DNA of 64,000 nucleotides from Thermodesulfovibrio sp. 3907-1M. GTDB taxonomy: Bacteria; Nitrospirota; Thermodesulfovibrionia; Thermodesulfovibrionales; Thermodesulfovibrionaceae. Position numbers and translations under genes: made by a program. This document shows positions 1 through 8,925 of this stretch, in pieces. How positions within the stretch are numbered: the stretch's first letter is position 1; each line of letters opens with the position of its first letter. The notes under the pieces were generated by a model. It was not told the origin of the DNA. It ran no database searches and saw only the letters and a program-made list of their open reading frames with translations. The stretch covers positions 624,001 to 688,000 of the forward strand of contig NZ_CP144373.1 in the NCBI RefSeq assembly GCF_040450955.1, read 5' to 3'.

Positions 1-493
1 AAGAGTTGCTTTACCAATATAGGTTTCACCTTTTAAAAGCAACTGATACGCTGGATGATTTCTATCAAGAGTTGTTCCAACCGCTCTTGTGCCATCTTCC
101 TTTTTAAGAGACGTGGCAATTCTAAGAAAATCATTACCCTCTCTTTTAAATATTGTTGCCACTGAGCCACCTGTAAGGGCTGTAAACTTATCTGGAATTG
201 AGTTGTCCGGTTTTATTGAAGCTGCCCCTTGTGGAAGCATAGTTTGAAAAATCTTCATGAATTTTTCTGCAGAATCTTTTGCAGCCTCATCAAAACATGC
301 AATCTGTTTCTTTAATAAAATTTACTTCCTTTTTAAGGAATTCAACATTGTAATGCTCAATCTTTGACTTTGTCTGAAGATAAATAATCAAAGCCACTGC
401 TGAATAGACGATAAGTATTGACACAATAGAAAGAATAAATACCTTCTTACTTAATGAAAAGGAATTAAATAAATTCTGAATCTTACCAAACAT
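1..493 (-). pseudogene. Methyl-accepting chemotaxis protein, 5' part, frameshifted
   Basis: The first reading frame starts at 493 with the Shine-Dalgarno site AGGGGGA just upstream. It encodes a short cytoplasmic tail and one transmembrane helix (ILIVYSAVALIIYL), then runs into TGA near 290. Translation resumes in another frame from about 300 down to the window edge. It shows the hallmarks of a periplasmic Cache_3-Cache_2 sensor domain: FLRIATSLKKEDGTRAVGTT, then HPAYQLLLKGETYIGKATL. The order TM helix then Cache domain fits a chemoreceptor; the HAMP and signalling domains would lie outside the window. A single-base indel around 290-305 would restore one frame. It may be a real pseudogene or a sequencing error. 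Confidence 0.75.
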
Positions 494-547
494 ACCCCAT
501 CCCCCTTTTAAATTTTCCAATAAATTTACAAAGACCTGTCTTACTTT

Positions 548-577
548 TTCACAGTTCTCAAAATTTTGGATTATAAT
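548..577 (+). promoter_or_regulatory. Promoter of the cupin gene (leaderless type)
   Basis: TTCACA (548-553), an 18-nt spacer and a perfect TATAAT (572-577) precede the ATG at 586 by 8 nt. There is no Shine-Dalgarno site, so the transcript probably starts at or next to the start codon. Confidence 0.6.
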
Positions 578-585
578 TATATATC

Positions 586-1035
586 ATGTCAAAAGAAAAA
601 AATCAACAAAAAAATTTTTTCTGTGAACTACCTTCAAGGCAGAAAATAACAAAAAGTAGGATAATCAGATTTAAAGATGGATTATGGCAGGGAATAAAAA
701 GCATTCCCTATAAAGATGAAAAAGGAAGCTGGTTTTATATTGAAAGATTTCCTCTTGTAAAGTCTGATTCAATTAAATTTGAAGTAAGATACTTTGAAAT
801 TGCACCTGGTGGTAGTTCCTCTCTTGAGTATCATCAGCATTCCCATGTTGTTATATGTTTAAAAGGAAAAGGAAAGGTATGTCTTGGAAAGAAAAGCCAC
901 ATTTTAAAATATCTTGATATAGTCTACATAGCACCCAATGAGATACATCAGCTAATTAATCCTTTTAATGAGCCTTTCGGATTTCTATGTATTGTTGATT
1001 CTGAGAGAGACAAACCTGTTGAGATTAATGAGTAG
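586..1035 (+). CDS. Cupin-domain protein
   Basis: This 149-residue protein has a single cupin barrel. Motif 1 is visible around residues 80-90 (EYHQHSHVVICLKGKG) with metal-binding histidines. Motif 2 is around residues 112-124 (DIVYIAPNEIHQLIN). Such small cupins bind a metal ion and act as sugar isomerases, dioxygenases or ligand sensors; the sequence does not say which. The N-terminal 60 residues are not cupin-like. It has its own promoter and stands alone between the receptor fragment and secA. The fold call is firm, the function unknown. Confidence 0.75.
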   Translation: MSKEKNQQKNFFCELPSRQKITKSRIIRFKDGLWQGIKSIPYKDEKGSWFYIERFPLVKSDSIKFEVRYFEIAPGGSSSLEYHQHSHVVICLKGKGKVCLGKKSHILKYLDIVYIAPNEIHQLINPFNEPFGFLCIVDSERDKPVEINE

Positions 1036-1214
1036 ATAGAGAGTTCTCTTAGCTTTGCCAGTGCCTTAAGGATAAAGCCAACTCTATCCTCAATCAGCTT
1101 TAATGTTCAAACTGGAAATAACCATTTTCTATTGTCTCAAAATGCTTTGTCCTTTTGAGAACCAAAGAGGTAACAGATTAAAACTCCATGTTTTTTAAAG
1201 ATTTCATCAAGCAT
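1036..1214 (-). pseudogene. Decayed MNT/HepT toxin-antitoxin remnant
   Basis: Reading the minus strand from an ATG overlapping the secA stop (ATGCTTGA, 1214-1207) gives a 25-residue peptide, [20 protein letters not shown] plus five residues, ending at TGA (1137). It resembles the N-terminus of MNT-type nucleotidyltransferases, whose signature is GS immediately after a GxxxxxLFGS strand. After two stops the same frame reads LIEDRVGFILKALAKLREL, which resembles the first helix of a HepT (DUF86) protein. The middle of both genes is missing. The match is by eye and the segments are short, so this is tentative. Confidence 0.4.
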
Positions 1215-3849
1215 TTTTACCGCAGCATTTTTTATATTTTTTCCCACTACCGCATGGACAGGGATCATTCCGTCCTATTTTTTTAGGTTTTTGGGCAGGC
1301 CTATTTGCACCATCTCCACCGCTTCTTTGAATCTTTTGTGTCTTTTGGAGTTTAACCTGAGATTCTTCCCTTACCTGAATTTTAAACAACCTTGTAAGTA
1401 TGTCTGATATGATATTTCTTGACATCTCTTCAAAAAGCTCAAAGGCTTCTTTTTTGTATTCTACGAGAGGGTCTTTCTGAGCATAACCTCTCAATCCAAT
1501 CCCTTCTTTAATATGGTCTATTGCAAGAAGATGGTCTTTCCATTTCGTATCAATTACATGAAGAAAAATCATCTTTTCCACATCACGCATCAGTTGAGAG
1601 CCAATTTTTGCTTCCTTTTGTTCATAGGCTTCCTTAAGTTTTTCAATTAGATGCTGTTTTATTTCATCCTTTGATTTATTGTTCAAATCAACATCAACAT
1701 CAAATCTCACATTTATCTGTTCCTTTAATTTTTCAATACCTCCGTCTTCATCGGATAGATAAAAATCAACCAGTTCATCAACTTCTGTCTCAAGAAACTC
1801 AAAAACTTTCTCTTTTAAAGAACTGCTCTCAAGCACTTCTTTACGGAAGGAGTAAATCTCCTTTCGCTGAGTATTCATAACATCATCGTATTTAAGCAAA
1901 TGTTTTCTTATATCAAAATTATGGGCTTCAACTCTTTTCTGGGCATTTTCAATTGCCTTTGAAACCATTTTGTTTTCAATTGGCATGTCATCTTCAATTT
2001 TCAAAAAATGCATGAGACTCTGAAGTCTTTCACCACCAAAAAGCCTCAGAAGCTCATCTTCAAGAGAAAGGTAAAAACGGGATGAACCAGGATCACCCTG
2101 TCTTCCTGCCCTACCCCTCAGCTGATTGTCAATTCTTCGTGATTCATGTCTTTCTGTTCCAATTATATGGAGACCACCAAGTGAGACAACTTTTTCATGC
2201 TCTTTTTCGCAAACTTCCCTGGCTTTTTTTAAAGTCTGCTGAAATTCCTCTTCAGTGTAATCTTTTCCATCAAGCATTTCCCTTGCTAAAAATTCTGGAT
2301 TTCCACCAAGAAGTATATCCGTTCCTCTTCCAGCCATGTTTGTTGCAATTGTCACAGCACCAATTCTTCCAGCCTGGGCAACAATTTCAGCTTCTTTATC
2401 ATGATACTTGGCATTTAAAACATTGTGGGGAATTCCCTTTTTCTTAAGCATTCTGCTTAAAAGTTCAGACTTTTCTATTGATGTTGTTCCAACCAGCACA
2501 GGTCTTCCTGCTTGGTAGCATTCCTCTATTTCTCTAACAACTGCTTCATACTTTGCCTTTTCAGTCTTATATACTGCGTCTGGATAATCCTGTCTAATCA
2601 TTGGCTTATGAGTTGGAATAACGACCACATCAAGATTATAAATCTCTGCAAACTCAGCAGCCTCTGTATCTGCTGTTCCCGTCATTCCAGCAAGTTTTTT
2701 GTACATTCTAAAGTAATTTTGGAAGGTTATCGTTGCAAGTGTTTGATTTTCCGCCTCTATTTTTAATCCTTCCTTTGCCTCAATTGCCTGATGAAGTCCA
2801 TCGGACCAGCGCCTTCCTGGAAGAAGTCTTCCTGTAAACTCATCAACAATGATAACTTTTCCATCTTTTACGACATAATCCACATCTTTCTTAAAGAAGT
2901 AATGAGCTCTTATTGCCTGATTTATGTGATGCACTGTCTGAATATTTGCAGGATCATAGAGATTGTCTATTCCTAAAAGTCTTTCAGCTTTACGAGAACC
3001 CTGTTCAGTGAGAACAACTGTTTTAAGTTTTTCATCAAGCTTAAAGTCTTCCTCAGGTTTTAAATATTTAATAATTCTGTTTACAGCATAGTAAATATCT
3101 GTTGACTCCTCTGAAGGACCTGAAATAATAAGGGGAGTTCTTGCTTCGTCTATGAGAATACTGTCAACTTCATCAACAATTGCATAGTTAAGTTCTCTCT
3201 GACACTGTTCTTCAATTCTATAGCACATATTATCTCTTAAATAATCAAATCCAAACTCATTGTTTGTTCCATAGGTAATGTCTGCAAGATAAGCTTCTTT
3301 TTTACTGCATGGACGAAGCCTATCAAAGCGTTTATCAGGAACTCTGTAAGCGGGATCATAAACGAAAGAAGCATCAGGTTGAATTACACCAACACTTAGC
3401 CCCAGAAAATTATATATTGGTCCCATCCATTGAACATCTCTTCTGGCAAGATAATCATTAACTGTTACCACATGAACACCTTTGCCTTCAAGAGCATTTA
3501 AGTATGCAGCAAGAGTTGCAACGAGGGTTTTACCTTCTCCTGTTTTCATTTCTGCAATCTTTCCTTCATGTAACACCAGTCCACCAACGAGCTGAACATC
3601 AAAATGTCGCATTCCAAGAGTCCTTTTTGCAACCTCTCTCACTACTGCAAAGGCTTCAACTAAAATGTCATCGAGACTTTGTCCTTTGGCAAGTCTTTCT
3701 TTAAATTCTTCTGTTTTTGCTTTCAGAGCTTCATCAGAAAGGTTGGAAATTAATGATTCCAGTGCATTGATGGTCTCAACAATTTTAAAATATCTCTTAA
3801 GCTCTCTTTCATTCTTCGTTCCAAAAATCTTCTCCAGAATCTTAACCAT
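1207..3849 (-). CDS. secA: Protein translocase ATPase SecA
   Basis: SecA is the ATP-driven motor that pushes preproteins through the SecYEG channel. The 880 residues are the usual length. Walker A ([13 protein letters not shown]) lies near residue 101, and the [19 protein letters not shown] block and helicase motifs ([20 protein letters not shown]) follow. The last 20 residues carry the zinc-binding SecB/phospholipid tail [13 protein letters not shown]. Upstream on the minus strand, TTGAAT-18-TAAGAT ends 6 nt before the ATG and no Shine-Dalgarno site is visible, so the gene is probably leaderless. It is monocistronic and divergent from the 3918 gene. Confidence 0.98.
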   Translation of the reverse strand: MVKILEKIFGTKNERELKRYFKIVETINALESLISNLSDEALKAKTEEFKERLAKGQSLDDILVEAFAVVREVAKRTLGMRHFDVQLVGGLVLHEGKIAEMKTGEGKTLVATLAAYLNALEGKGVHVVTVNDYLARRDVQWMGPIYNFLGLSVGVIQPDASFVYDPAYRVPDKRFDRLRPCSKKEAYLADITYGTNNEFGFDYLRDNMCYRIEEQCQRELNYAIVDEVDSILIDEARTPLIISGPSEESTDIYYAVNRIIKYLKPEEDFKLDEKLKTVVLTEQGSRKAERLLGIDNLYDPANIQTVHHINQAIRAHYFFKKDVDYVVKDGKVIIVDEFTGRLLPGRRWSDGLHQAIEAKEGLKIEAENQTLATITFQNYFRMYKKLAGMTGTADTEAAEFAEIYNLDVVVIPTHKPMIRQDYPDAVYKTEKAKYEAVVREIEECYQAGRPVLVGTTSIEKSELLSRMLKKKGIPHNVLNAKYHDKEAEIVAQAGRIGAVTIATNMAGRGTDILLGGNPEFLAREMLDGKDYTEEEFQQTLKKAREVCEKEHEKVVSLGGLHIIGTERHESRRIDNQLRGRAGRQGDPGSSRFYLSLEDELLRLFGGERLQSLMHFLKIEDDMPIENKMVSKAIENAQKRVEAHNFDIRKHLLKYDDVMNTQRKEIYSFRKEVLESSSLKEKVFEFLETEVDELVDFYLSDEDGGIEKLKEQINVRFDVDVDLNNKSKDEIKQHLIEKLKEAYEQKEAKIGSQLMRDVEKMIFLHVIDTKWKDHLLAIDHIKEGIGLRGYAQKDPLVEYKKEAFELFEEMSRNIISDILTRLFKIQVREESQVKLQKTQKIQRSGGDGANRPAQKPKKIGRNDPCPCGSGKKYKKCCGKNA

Positions 3850-3855
3850 AGTTGT

Positions 3856-3885
3856 ATCTTAAAACACCGTAACTTATTAATTCAA
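3856..3885 (-). promoter_or_regulatory. secA promoter (leaderless type)
   Basis: On the minus strand TTGAAT (3885-3880), an 18-nt spacer and TAAGAT (3861-3856) are followed after 6 nt by the secA ATG at 3849. Confidence 0.5.
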
Positions 3886-3905
3886 GAAAAACCTCCCAAA
3901 TATGG

Positions 3906-3911
3906 TATGAT
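3906..3911 (+). promoter_or_regulatory. -10 box of the 3918-6010 operon (leaderless type)
   Basis: TATGAT ends 6 nt before the ATG at 3918, with no Shine-Dalgarno site. The -35 is weak (TTCAAG at 3881, spacer 19 nt). Confidence 0.4.
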
Positions 3912-3917
3912 AAAAAT

Positions 3918-4955
3918 ATGTTAAATCCAGATTTTTTTAAAACAGTAAGTTATAATTGCGATGTGTCAGATGCCAATTACTGGGGTTATTTTTCAATCTG
4001 CACACTGCTACTTCGTCTTAGAGAGCTTTTCAAAATTGAAAGAGGACTTGAACCCTGGGATAGCATAAGCAATGAAGAGATACTTCCGTGGATTGAAAAA
4101 AAAGAAGCAGTCTGGAAAAAGCTTGAAAATGCCACCTTAGTTCCAATTCAAATTAATGGTAACTCCTATTCACCCTTTGATATTGACGAAATAAACAGCA
4201 TTATTGTGAATAATGGCTTTGTTTACGGAGCTGGTTTTGCTTTATTTATGAAACCGAGCTTTTTTGTCGGCTCAATTTACAGGTTTGAAAAAATTGATGG
4301 ATACAATGTTTATTTTATAGATAAAGAAATTGTAAGAGATATCTTTTCTTCGCCCGGGATGAGTGTGGGTGATACTATTTTCATAAGATTAACAGACATA
4401 AAATACAGGCTATGGGAAGATTTACAGAGCTGGAGAGGGAAAAACAGTCATGAATTTTTTTTAAAATATGGAATTCTCCATGACTCTCAAATCTCTTCTG
4501 AAGAGTTTAAAAAAATTGTTAATACATATTCAAAAATAGTGCTCTATCATGAAATAGCAGAACAGCAGTTGAACTCATCTTGCTGGAATGAAATGATAAA
4601 AAAATGTGATAACTCAAAAACAGAGCATATTTTAAGAGGAATTATAGACTTTATTGCTGACTTTTCAGAAAAAGGTCCTGTTTATAAAGCTGTTCTTGAA
4701 AGGAATAAAGAGCTTCTCAGTTTATACATACTTACACAAGGTGCTTATCAAAAGAAGATACTGAAGCCTGTTTTTTTGCAGATACAAAAAGCACTGATAT
4801 CAGATGACTGGCAGAAAATTGAAGAAATAAGAAATTTAGAGTTTAACAGATGGAAGAACAATCATAAACAAATACTGGAAATTTTTAAATTGCAAGGCTT
4901 TGAAGCTGTTAAAAATTTAACAGATAAGATATTCGTGGAAGGAGGAATAAATTGA
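3918..4955 (+). CDS. Conserved hypothetical protein coupled to hypD
   Basis: I do not recognise this 345-residue protein with certainty. It has no signal peptide, no transmembrane segment and no obvious catalytic motif. The N-terminal half is rich in aromatic residues (DANYWGYFSICTLLLRLREL), the C-terminal half is helical and charged. Its stop (TGA 4953-4955) overlaps the TTG start of hypD (4952-4954), so the two are translated together. That links it by context, not by motif, to hydrogenase metallocentre assembly or a process shared with it. Confidence 0.7.
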   Translation: MLNPDFFKTVSYNCDVSDANYWGYFSICTLLLRLRELFKIERGLEPWDSISNEEILPWIEKKEAVWKKLENATLVPIQINGNSYSPFDIDEINSIIVNNGFVYGAGFALFMKPSFFVGSIYRFEKIDGYNVYFIDKEIVRDIFSSPGMSVGDTIFIRLTDIKYRLWEDLQSWRGKNSHEFFLKYGILHDSQISSEEFKKIVNTYSKIVLYHEIAEQQLNSSCWNEMIKKCDNSKTEHILRGIIDFIADFSEKGPVYKAVLERNKELLSLYILTQGAYQKKILKPVFLQIQKALISDDWQKIEEIRNLEFNRWKNNHKQILEIFKLQGFEAVKNLTDKIFVEGGIN

Positions 4956-6010
4956 AAGAATTCGTTGAAACCATTGAAAAACTATCAAAAAAAATCCAAA
5001 GACAGATAAATCTAATGGAAGTCTGTGGAACTCATACTGTCTCCATTTTTAGACACGGCATAAGAAGCCTTATACCCTCTAACATAAAACTGCTGAGCGG
5101 TCCTGGATGCCCTGTTTGCGTAACTCCAATACAAGACATTGACAGAATGCTCTATATTGCAAAACAGCCCAATGTAATTGTTACAACCTTTGGTGATATG
5201 ATGAGAGTTCCTGGAAGTGATGGTTCTCTTTACAGAGCAAAAGCTGAAGGAGTGGATGTAAGAATGGTTTATTCACCACTGGATGCATTAAAAGTGGCAG
5301 AGCAAAACAGAGATAAAAAAGTAGTATTTTTTGCAGTAGGATTTGAAACAACCTCACCTCTGATAGCAGCCACAGTTGCTGTTGCAGAAGACAAAAAAAT
5401 TGAAAACTTTTACATTTATTCAGTTCATAAATTAGTTCCGCCAGCACTTGAAGTTCTGGTTAATACAGAGGAACTCAAACTTGATGGATTTATTCTTCCA
5501 GGTCATGTAAGCACAATAATTGGGAGTAAACCCTATGAATTTATTGTATCAAAATACAAAAAAGCGTGCGTAATCACAGGATTTGATGCTGATGATATTC
5601 TTCAGGCAATAGCCATGTTGCTGAAACAAATTTTAGAGGATGAGCCAAGAATACAGATACAGTATAAAGATGCTGTGAAACCGGAAGGGAATCCAAAGGC
5701 AGTTGAATTTATAAATATGTATTTTGAACAAGCTGATAGTAACTGGCGAGGTATTGGAGTAATTCCCAAGAGTGGTCTTAAACTTAAGAAAGAATACTCA
5801 CATAGAGATGCCGAAAAAGTTTTTGATATTCCTCCACTGCAGTCAAAAGAACCAAAAGGATGTCAATGTGGTCTTGTTCTTAGAGGAGTGAAACTTCCAC
5901 CTGAGTGTCCTTTATTTGGAAAAATCTGCACACCTCAGAATCCTGTTGGAGCATGCATGGTAAGCTCTGAAGGAAGCTGCGCAGCCTATTACAAATATGC
6001 AAGAGGCTAA
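4952..6010 (+). CDS. hypD: Hydrogenase maturation factor HypD
   Basis: HypD works with HypC to assemble the Fe(CN)2CO centre of [NiFe]-hydrogenases. The 352 residues include the conserved blocks MEVCGTHTVSIFRHGIRSL, LLSGPGCPVCVTP, GFETTSP and LPGHVSTIIG. The C-terminus is cysteine-rich (GCQCGLVLRG, PECPLFGKICTP, GACMVSSEGSCAAYYKY) and holds the 4Fe-4S cluster. The start is TTG at 4952 with a strong GGAAGGAGG site 6-7 nt upstream. hypC and hypE are not in the window; hypF is at 32738, so the maturation genes are scattered. Confidence 0.97.
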   Translation: MKEFVETIEKLSKKIQRQINLMEVCGTHTVSIFRHGIRSLIPSNIKLLSGPGCPVCVTPIQDIDRMLYIAKQPNVIVTTFGDMMRVPGSDGSLYRAKAEGVDVRMVYSPLDALKVAEQNRDKKVVFFAVGFETTSPLIAATVAVAEDKKIENFYIYSVHKLVPPALEVLVNTEELKLDGFILPGHVSTIIGSKPYEFIVSKYKKACVITGFDADDILQAIAMLLKQILEDEPRIQIQYKDAVKPEGNPKAVEFINMYFEQADSNWRGIGVIPKSGLKLKKEYSHRDAEKVFDIPPLQSKEPKGCQCGLVLRGVKLPPECPLFGKICTPQNPVGACMVSSEGSCAAYYKYARG

Positions 6011-6429
6011 TCAACCTCTTCTATTTTATATGAATGAATTATCTTTGCTGAGTGCTCAAGCGTTGCCTTTACAGAGCAGTATTTTTCCATTGAAAGCTGG
6101 ACAGCTCTTTTTACAGCTTCCTCTGATAGATTTTTACCCTTCACTATAAACTCAATCTCTATTTCTGTGAATCTCTTCGGGTATTCATCAGGCTGTTTGC
6201 CCTTAACATTTATCTCTATACCTCTTACATCCTGCTTTTTCTTTGCAAGAATTGAAGCAATATCCATACCACTGCATCCTCCCAGCCCTACAAGCAAAAG
6301 CTCCATAGGACGCATTCCTGTATTTTCACCACCATAGTCCGGGCTTCCATCTATAACAATTGCATGACCTGTGCCTGATTGTCCTATAAACTGTAGCCCT
6401 CCTGCCCATTTTACCTTTGCCTTTAGCAT
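6007..6429 (-). CDS. OsmC family protein
   Basis: OsmC-type proteins are small dimeric, cysteine-based peroxidases. The 140 residues show the family core: GGENTGMRPMELLLVGLGGC, then SGMDIASILAKKKQDVRGIE. The cysteine in LGGCSG and a later one in MEKYCSVKATLEHS fit the two active-site cysteines. Start at 6429 follows GGGAGGG with 5-nt spacing. The gene converges on hypD and overlaps it by 4 bp, so the 3' ends share sequence. It looks monocistronic. The YhfA-like subgroup is as likely as true OsmC/Ohr. Confidence 0.88.
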   Translation of the reverse strand: MLKAKVKWAGGLQFIGQSGTGHAIVIDGSPDYGGENTGMRPMELLLVGLGGCSGMDIASILAKKKQDVRGIEINVKGKQPDEYPKRFTEIEIEFIVKGKNLSEEAVKRAVQLSMEKYCSVKATLEHSAKIIHSYKIEEVD

Positions 6430-6465
6430 AAAGCCCTCCCATAGAGTTTTTTTTTATTTTACCAT

Positions 6466-6471
6466 TAAAAT
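6466..6471 (+). promoter_or_regulatory. -10 box of folK (leaderless type)
   Basis: TAAAAT ends 7 nt before the ATG at 6479. No Shine-Dalgarno site is present. Confidence 0.4.
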
Positions 6472-6478
6472 AATTTTA

Positions 6479-6931
6479 ATGCATAGGGTTTTTCTTTCTA
6501 TAGGCTCAAATATTGGTGAAAAGGAAAAGAACTGTTTTCAGGCTATTACTATGCTTGAGCAGTCAGGATTGATTATTGATAAAAAATCTTCCATTTATAT
6601 TACAAAACCATGGGGATTTAAAAATCAGCCAGATTTTGCAAATATGGCTGTTGAAGCATTTACTGAGCTCAAACCTCTTGAACTTCTTCAATTATTAAAA
6701 AAAATTGAAAGTAACATGGGGCGAAGACCTTCAATAAAATACGGTCCAAGAATTATTGACATTGACATCATTTTCTATGATGACCTTATTTTAAAAAGCG
6801 AGGAGCTCATCATTCCCCATCCTCTCATGCATGAAAGGTATTTTGTATTAAAACCATTGAGTGAAATAGCACCTGATTTTGTTCATCCGGAACTTAAATT
6901 GTCTGTTAAAAAGTTACTTGAAAAGCTTTAA
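6479..6931 (+). CDS. folK: 2-amino-4-hydroxy-6-hydroxymethyldihydropteridine diphosphokinase
   Basis: FolK (HPPK) transfers pyrophosphate from ATP to 6-hydroxymethyl-dihydropterin in folate synthesis. Family motifs are FLSIGSNIGEKEKN at the N-terminus, NMAVEAFTELKPLELL, MGRRPSIKYGPRIIDIDII with the metal-binding aspartates, and IIPHPLMHERYFVLKPLSEI. Starting at ATG 6479 gives 150 residues, the normal size. An upstream in-frame start at 6371 would add 36 residues lying over the osmC gene and is rejected. The gene is alone, divergent from osmC. Confidence 0.95.
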   Translation: MHRVFLSIGSNIGEKEKNCFQAITMLEQSGLIIDKKSSIYITKPWGFKNQPDFANMAVEAFTELKPLELLQLLKKIESNMGRRPSIKYGPRIIDIDIIFYDDLILKSEELIIPHPLMHERYFVLKPLSEIAPDFVHPELKLSVKKLLEKL

Positions 6932-7030
6932 TAACTCTATTTTAAAATTTAATGACTGTATTCTTGACATTTTAACCATGAAATTGTCAAAATTTTACAA
7001 TTTTAAAAAATTTTATCAGGAGGGAAAAGT

Positions 7031-7930
7031 ATGAGTGATATTTATGTAATTGGCCATAAGGCACCTGACACAGACACAGTGTGTTCAGCAATTGTTTATG
7101 CAGGCATTAAAGGCTACAAGGCAGCAACAGCAGGACCTATTAATGAAGAAACAGAGTTTGCTCTCAAGCAGTTTGGAGTATCAGCCCCTGAAGTTCTTGA
7201 AAATGCTTCTGGTAAAACACTGGTACTGGTAGATCACAATGAACCTGGTCAGAGAGTTGATGGTGCAGAAAAAATACTTGCAATCATTGATCATCACAAG
7301 ATGAATTTTAATTATCCTGATCCAATATTTATTCATGTTGAGCCTGTGGGAAGCACAGCAACAGTCATTGCAAAAATGTTTCCTAATGAAGTAAAAGCAA
7401 ACAAAACATATGCTGGTTTGCTTCTAAGTGCAATTCTCTCTGACACAGTTATCTTCAAATCTCCAACAACCACTGAAGAAGACAAAAAAATTGCTCAGGA
7501 ACTTGCCCAGGTAGCAGGAATTTCTGACATTACAAAGTTTGGAGTTGACCTCAAAAAAGCAAAGGCAAGCATAAAAGGGAAACCAATAGCTGATGTCGTT
7601 CATGTTGATTTTAAAGACTATGACTTCAAAGGCAAAAAAGTGGGAATTGGACAGACAGAAGTTGTTGACATTGAAGAAGTTTATGAGCGTAAGGATGAGT
7701 TTGTGAAGTATCTTAATGAACTCAAAAGCAGCAAAGGCTATGACATGGTTATTTTCATGGCAACTGACATCATAAAGGAAGGAACAGAGCTTTACTATGT
7801 TGGAGATTCTGCAAAAATTGAAAAAGCCTTCAATGTAAAAGTTTCAGGTCCTTCTGTATGGCTTCCTGGTGTAATGTCCCGTAAAAAACAGGTAGCACCA
7901 CCTGTTGAAAAGGTTTATCTGGAAGGTTAA
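7031..7930 (+). CDS. ppaC: Manganese-dependent inorganic pyrophosphatase (family II)
   Basis: This DHH-family enzyme hydrolyses pyrophosphate to two phosphates in the cytoplasm. The 299 residues show the metal ligands in order: YVIGHKAPDTDTVCSA, LVDHNE, and IIDHHK (DHH motif). The C-terminal substrate lid ends with SGPSVWLPGVMSRKKQVAPP. The ATG at 7031 follows AGGAGGGA with good spacing. It is followed at once by a strong hairpin, so it is probably a single-gene transcript. Confidence 0.97.
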   Translation: MSDIYVIGHKAPDTDTVCSAIVYAGIKGYKAATAGPINEETEFALKQFGVSAPEVLENASGKTLVLVDHNEPGQRVDGAEKILAIIDHHKMNFNYPDPIFIHVEPVGSTATVIAKMFPNEVKANKTYAGLLLSAILSDTVIFKSPTTTEEDKKIAQELAQVAGISDITKFGVDLKKAKASIKGKPIADVVHVDFKDYDFKGKKVGIGQTEVVDIEEVYERKDEFVKYLNELKSSKGYDMVIFMATDIIKEGTELYYVGDSAKIEKAFNVKVSGPSVWLPGVMSRKKQVAPPVEKVYLEG

Positions 7931-7934
7931 AATA

Positions 7935-7960
7935 AAAGAGGGGGTTAAATCCCCCTCTTT
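7935..7960 (+). terminator. Hairpin after ppaC, abutting the moxR start
   Basis: A perfect 10-bp stem AAAGAGGGGG / CCCCCTCTTT with a 6-nt loop ends exactly one base before the ATG at 7961. Only three T follow the GC core. The 5' arm contains the only purine-rich stretch that could serve the next gene. Confidence 0.7.
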
Positions 7961-8884
7961 ATGATTATAAAGAATAAAAAAATTCTTCAGATTCTTGAAA
8001 GCCTTCAAAGTTGCCTTCAGGGTAAAGAAAAAGCGATTATTCTTTCTTTAATCGCCATATTTTCAAAAGGACATCTTCTTATTGAAGACTTTCCAGGTCT
8101 TGGTAAAACCTCTTTAGCAATTGCTCTTTCAAAAGTTTTAAATTTAAGTTTTGGTAGAATTCAATGTACCAACGATCTTCTTCCAACAGACATTACAGGA
8201 CTTTCAATTTACAGTAAAAATACAGGTGAGTTTGAGTTTAAACCAGGTCCTATATTTAATAACATAGTTCTTGTAGATGAAATTAACAGGGCAACACCAA
8301 AAACCCAATCTGCTCTCTTAGAAGCAATGGCAGAGGAACAGGTCACAGTTGATGGAAAAACATACAAGCTTCCAAAACCTTTTTTTGTAATTGCCACTCA
8401 GAATCCAGTTGAGATTTATGGAACATTTCCATTACCTGAAAGCCAGCTTGACAGATTTATGATGAAAATAAGCATAGGTTATCCAGACAGAGAGGCAGAA
8501 AAGCAGATTCTTAAAGAAGGAAGTTCAAGAGAAAATTTGTACAGATTAACTGCTGCTATTGAAAAAGAAGAAATAATAAAAATTCAAAATGAAATAAAAC
8601 AGATTTACATTTCTGAAAAAATCATTAACTGGATTATTGATTTTGTCAATGCCACAAGACAAGATAGCCGAATTCTTTTAGGCATCTCTACAAGAGCTGC
8701 TCTGGCAATTACTACTACGGCAAAAGCCTATGCATACTTTAAAGGAAGAGATTATGTAATTCCTGAAGATGTAAAAGAGATGATTCCTTTTGTGGTGCCC
8801 CATCGCATTATACTTAAAGAAGAGGAAACATTAAAACAAGAGGTGATATCATCAATCCTTCAAGGTATTTCAACTCCACCGTAA
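7961..8884 (+). CDS. MoxR-family AAA+ ATPase
   Basis: MoxR ATPases act as chaperones for assembly or activation of partner complexes, usually beside DUF58 and transglutaminase genes as here. Walker A (EDFPGLGKTSLA) is near residue 44, Walker B (VLVDEINRATPKTQSALLEA) near 105, and sensor 1 (FFVIATQNPVEIYGTFPLPE) follows. The 307 residues are normal length. It is the first gene of a three-gene unit. No Shine-Dalgarno lies in the usual place, since the preceding hairpin ends at 7960; GAGGGGG inside that hairpin is 16 nt away. Confidence 0.95.
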   Translation: MIIKNKKILQILESLQSCLQGKEKAIILSLIAIFSKGHLLIEDFPGLGKTSLAIALSKVLNLSFGRIQCTNDLLPTDITGLSIYSKNTGEFEFKPGPIFNNIVLVDEINRATPKTQSALLEAMAEEQVTVDGKTYKLPKPFFVIATQNPVEIYGTFPLPESQLDRFMMKISIGYPDREAEKQILKEGSSRENLYRLTAAIEKEEIIKIQNEIKQIYISEKIINWIIDFVNATRQDSRILLGISTRAALAITTTAKAYAYFKGRDYVIPEDVKEMIPFVVPHRIILKEEETLKQEVISSILQGISTPP

Positions 8885-8925
8885 AAATTACAAATACTGG
8901 CTGGATATACATTACAATCACACTT

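Noticed and set aside
290-300. Selenocysteine at the in-frame TGA of the chemoreceptor
   Set aside because: The conserved Cache sequence downstream is in a different frame, so read-through would not restore the protein.
2082-2447. Open frames on the strand opposite secA
   Set aside because: They lack ribosome sites and family likeness and run through the conserved secA frame; they are shadows.
6371-6478. N-terminal extension of FolK
   Set aside because: The extra 36 residues lie over osmC on the other strand and do not match FolK.
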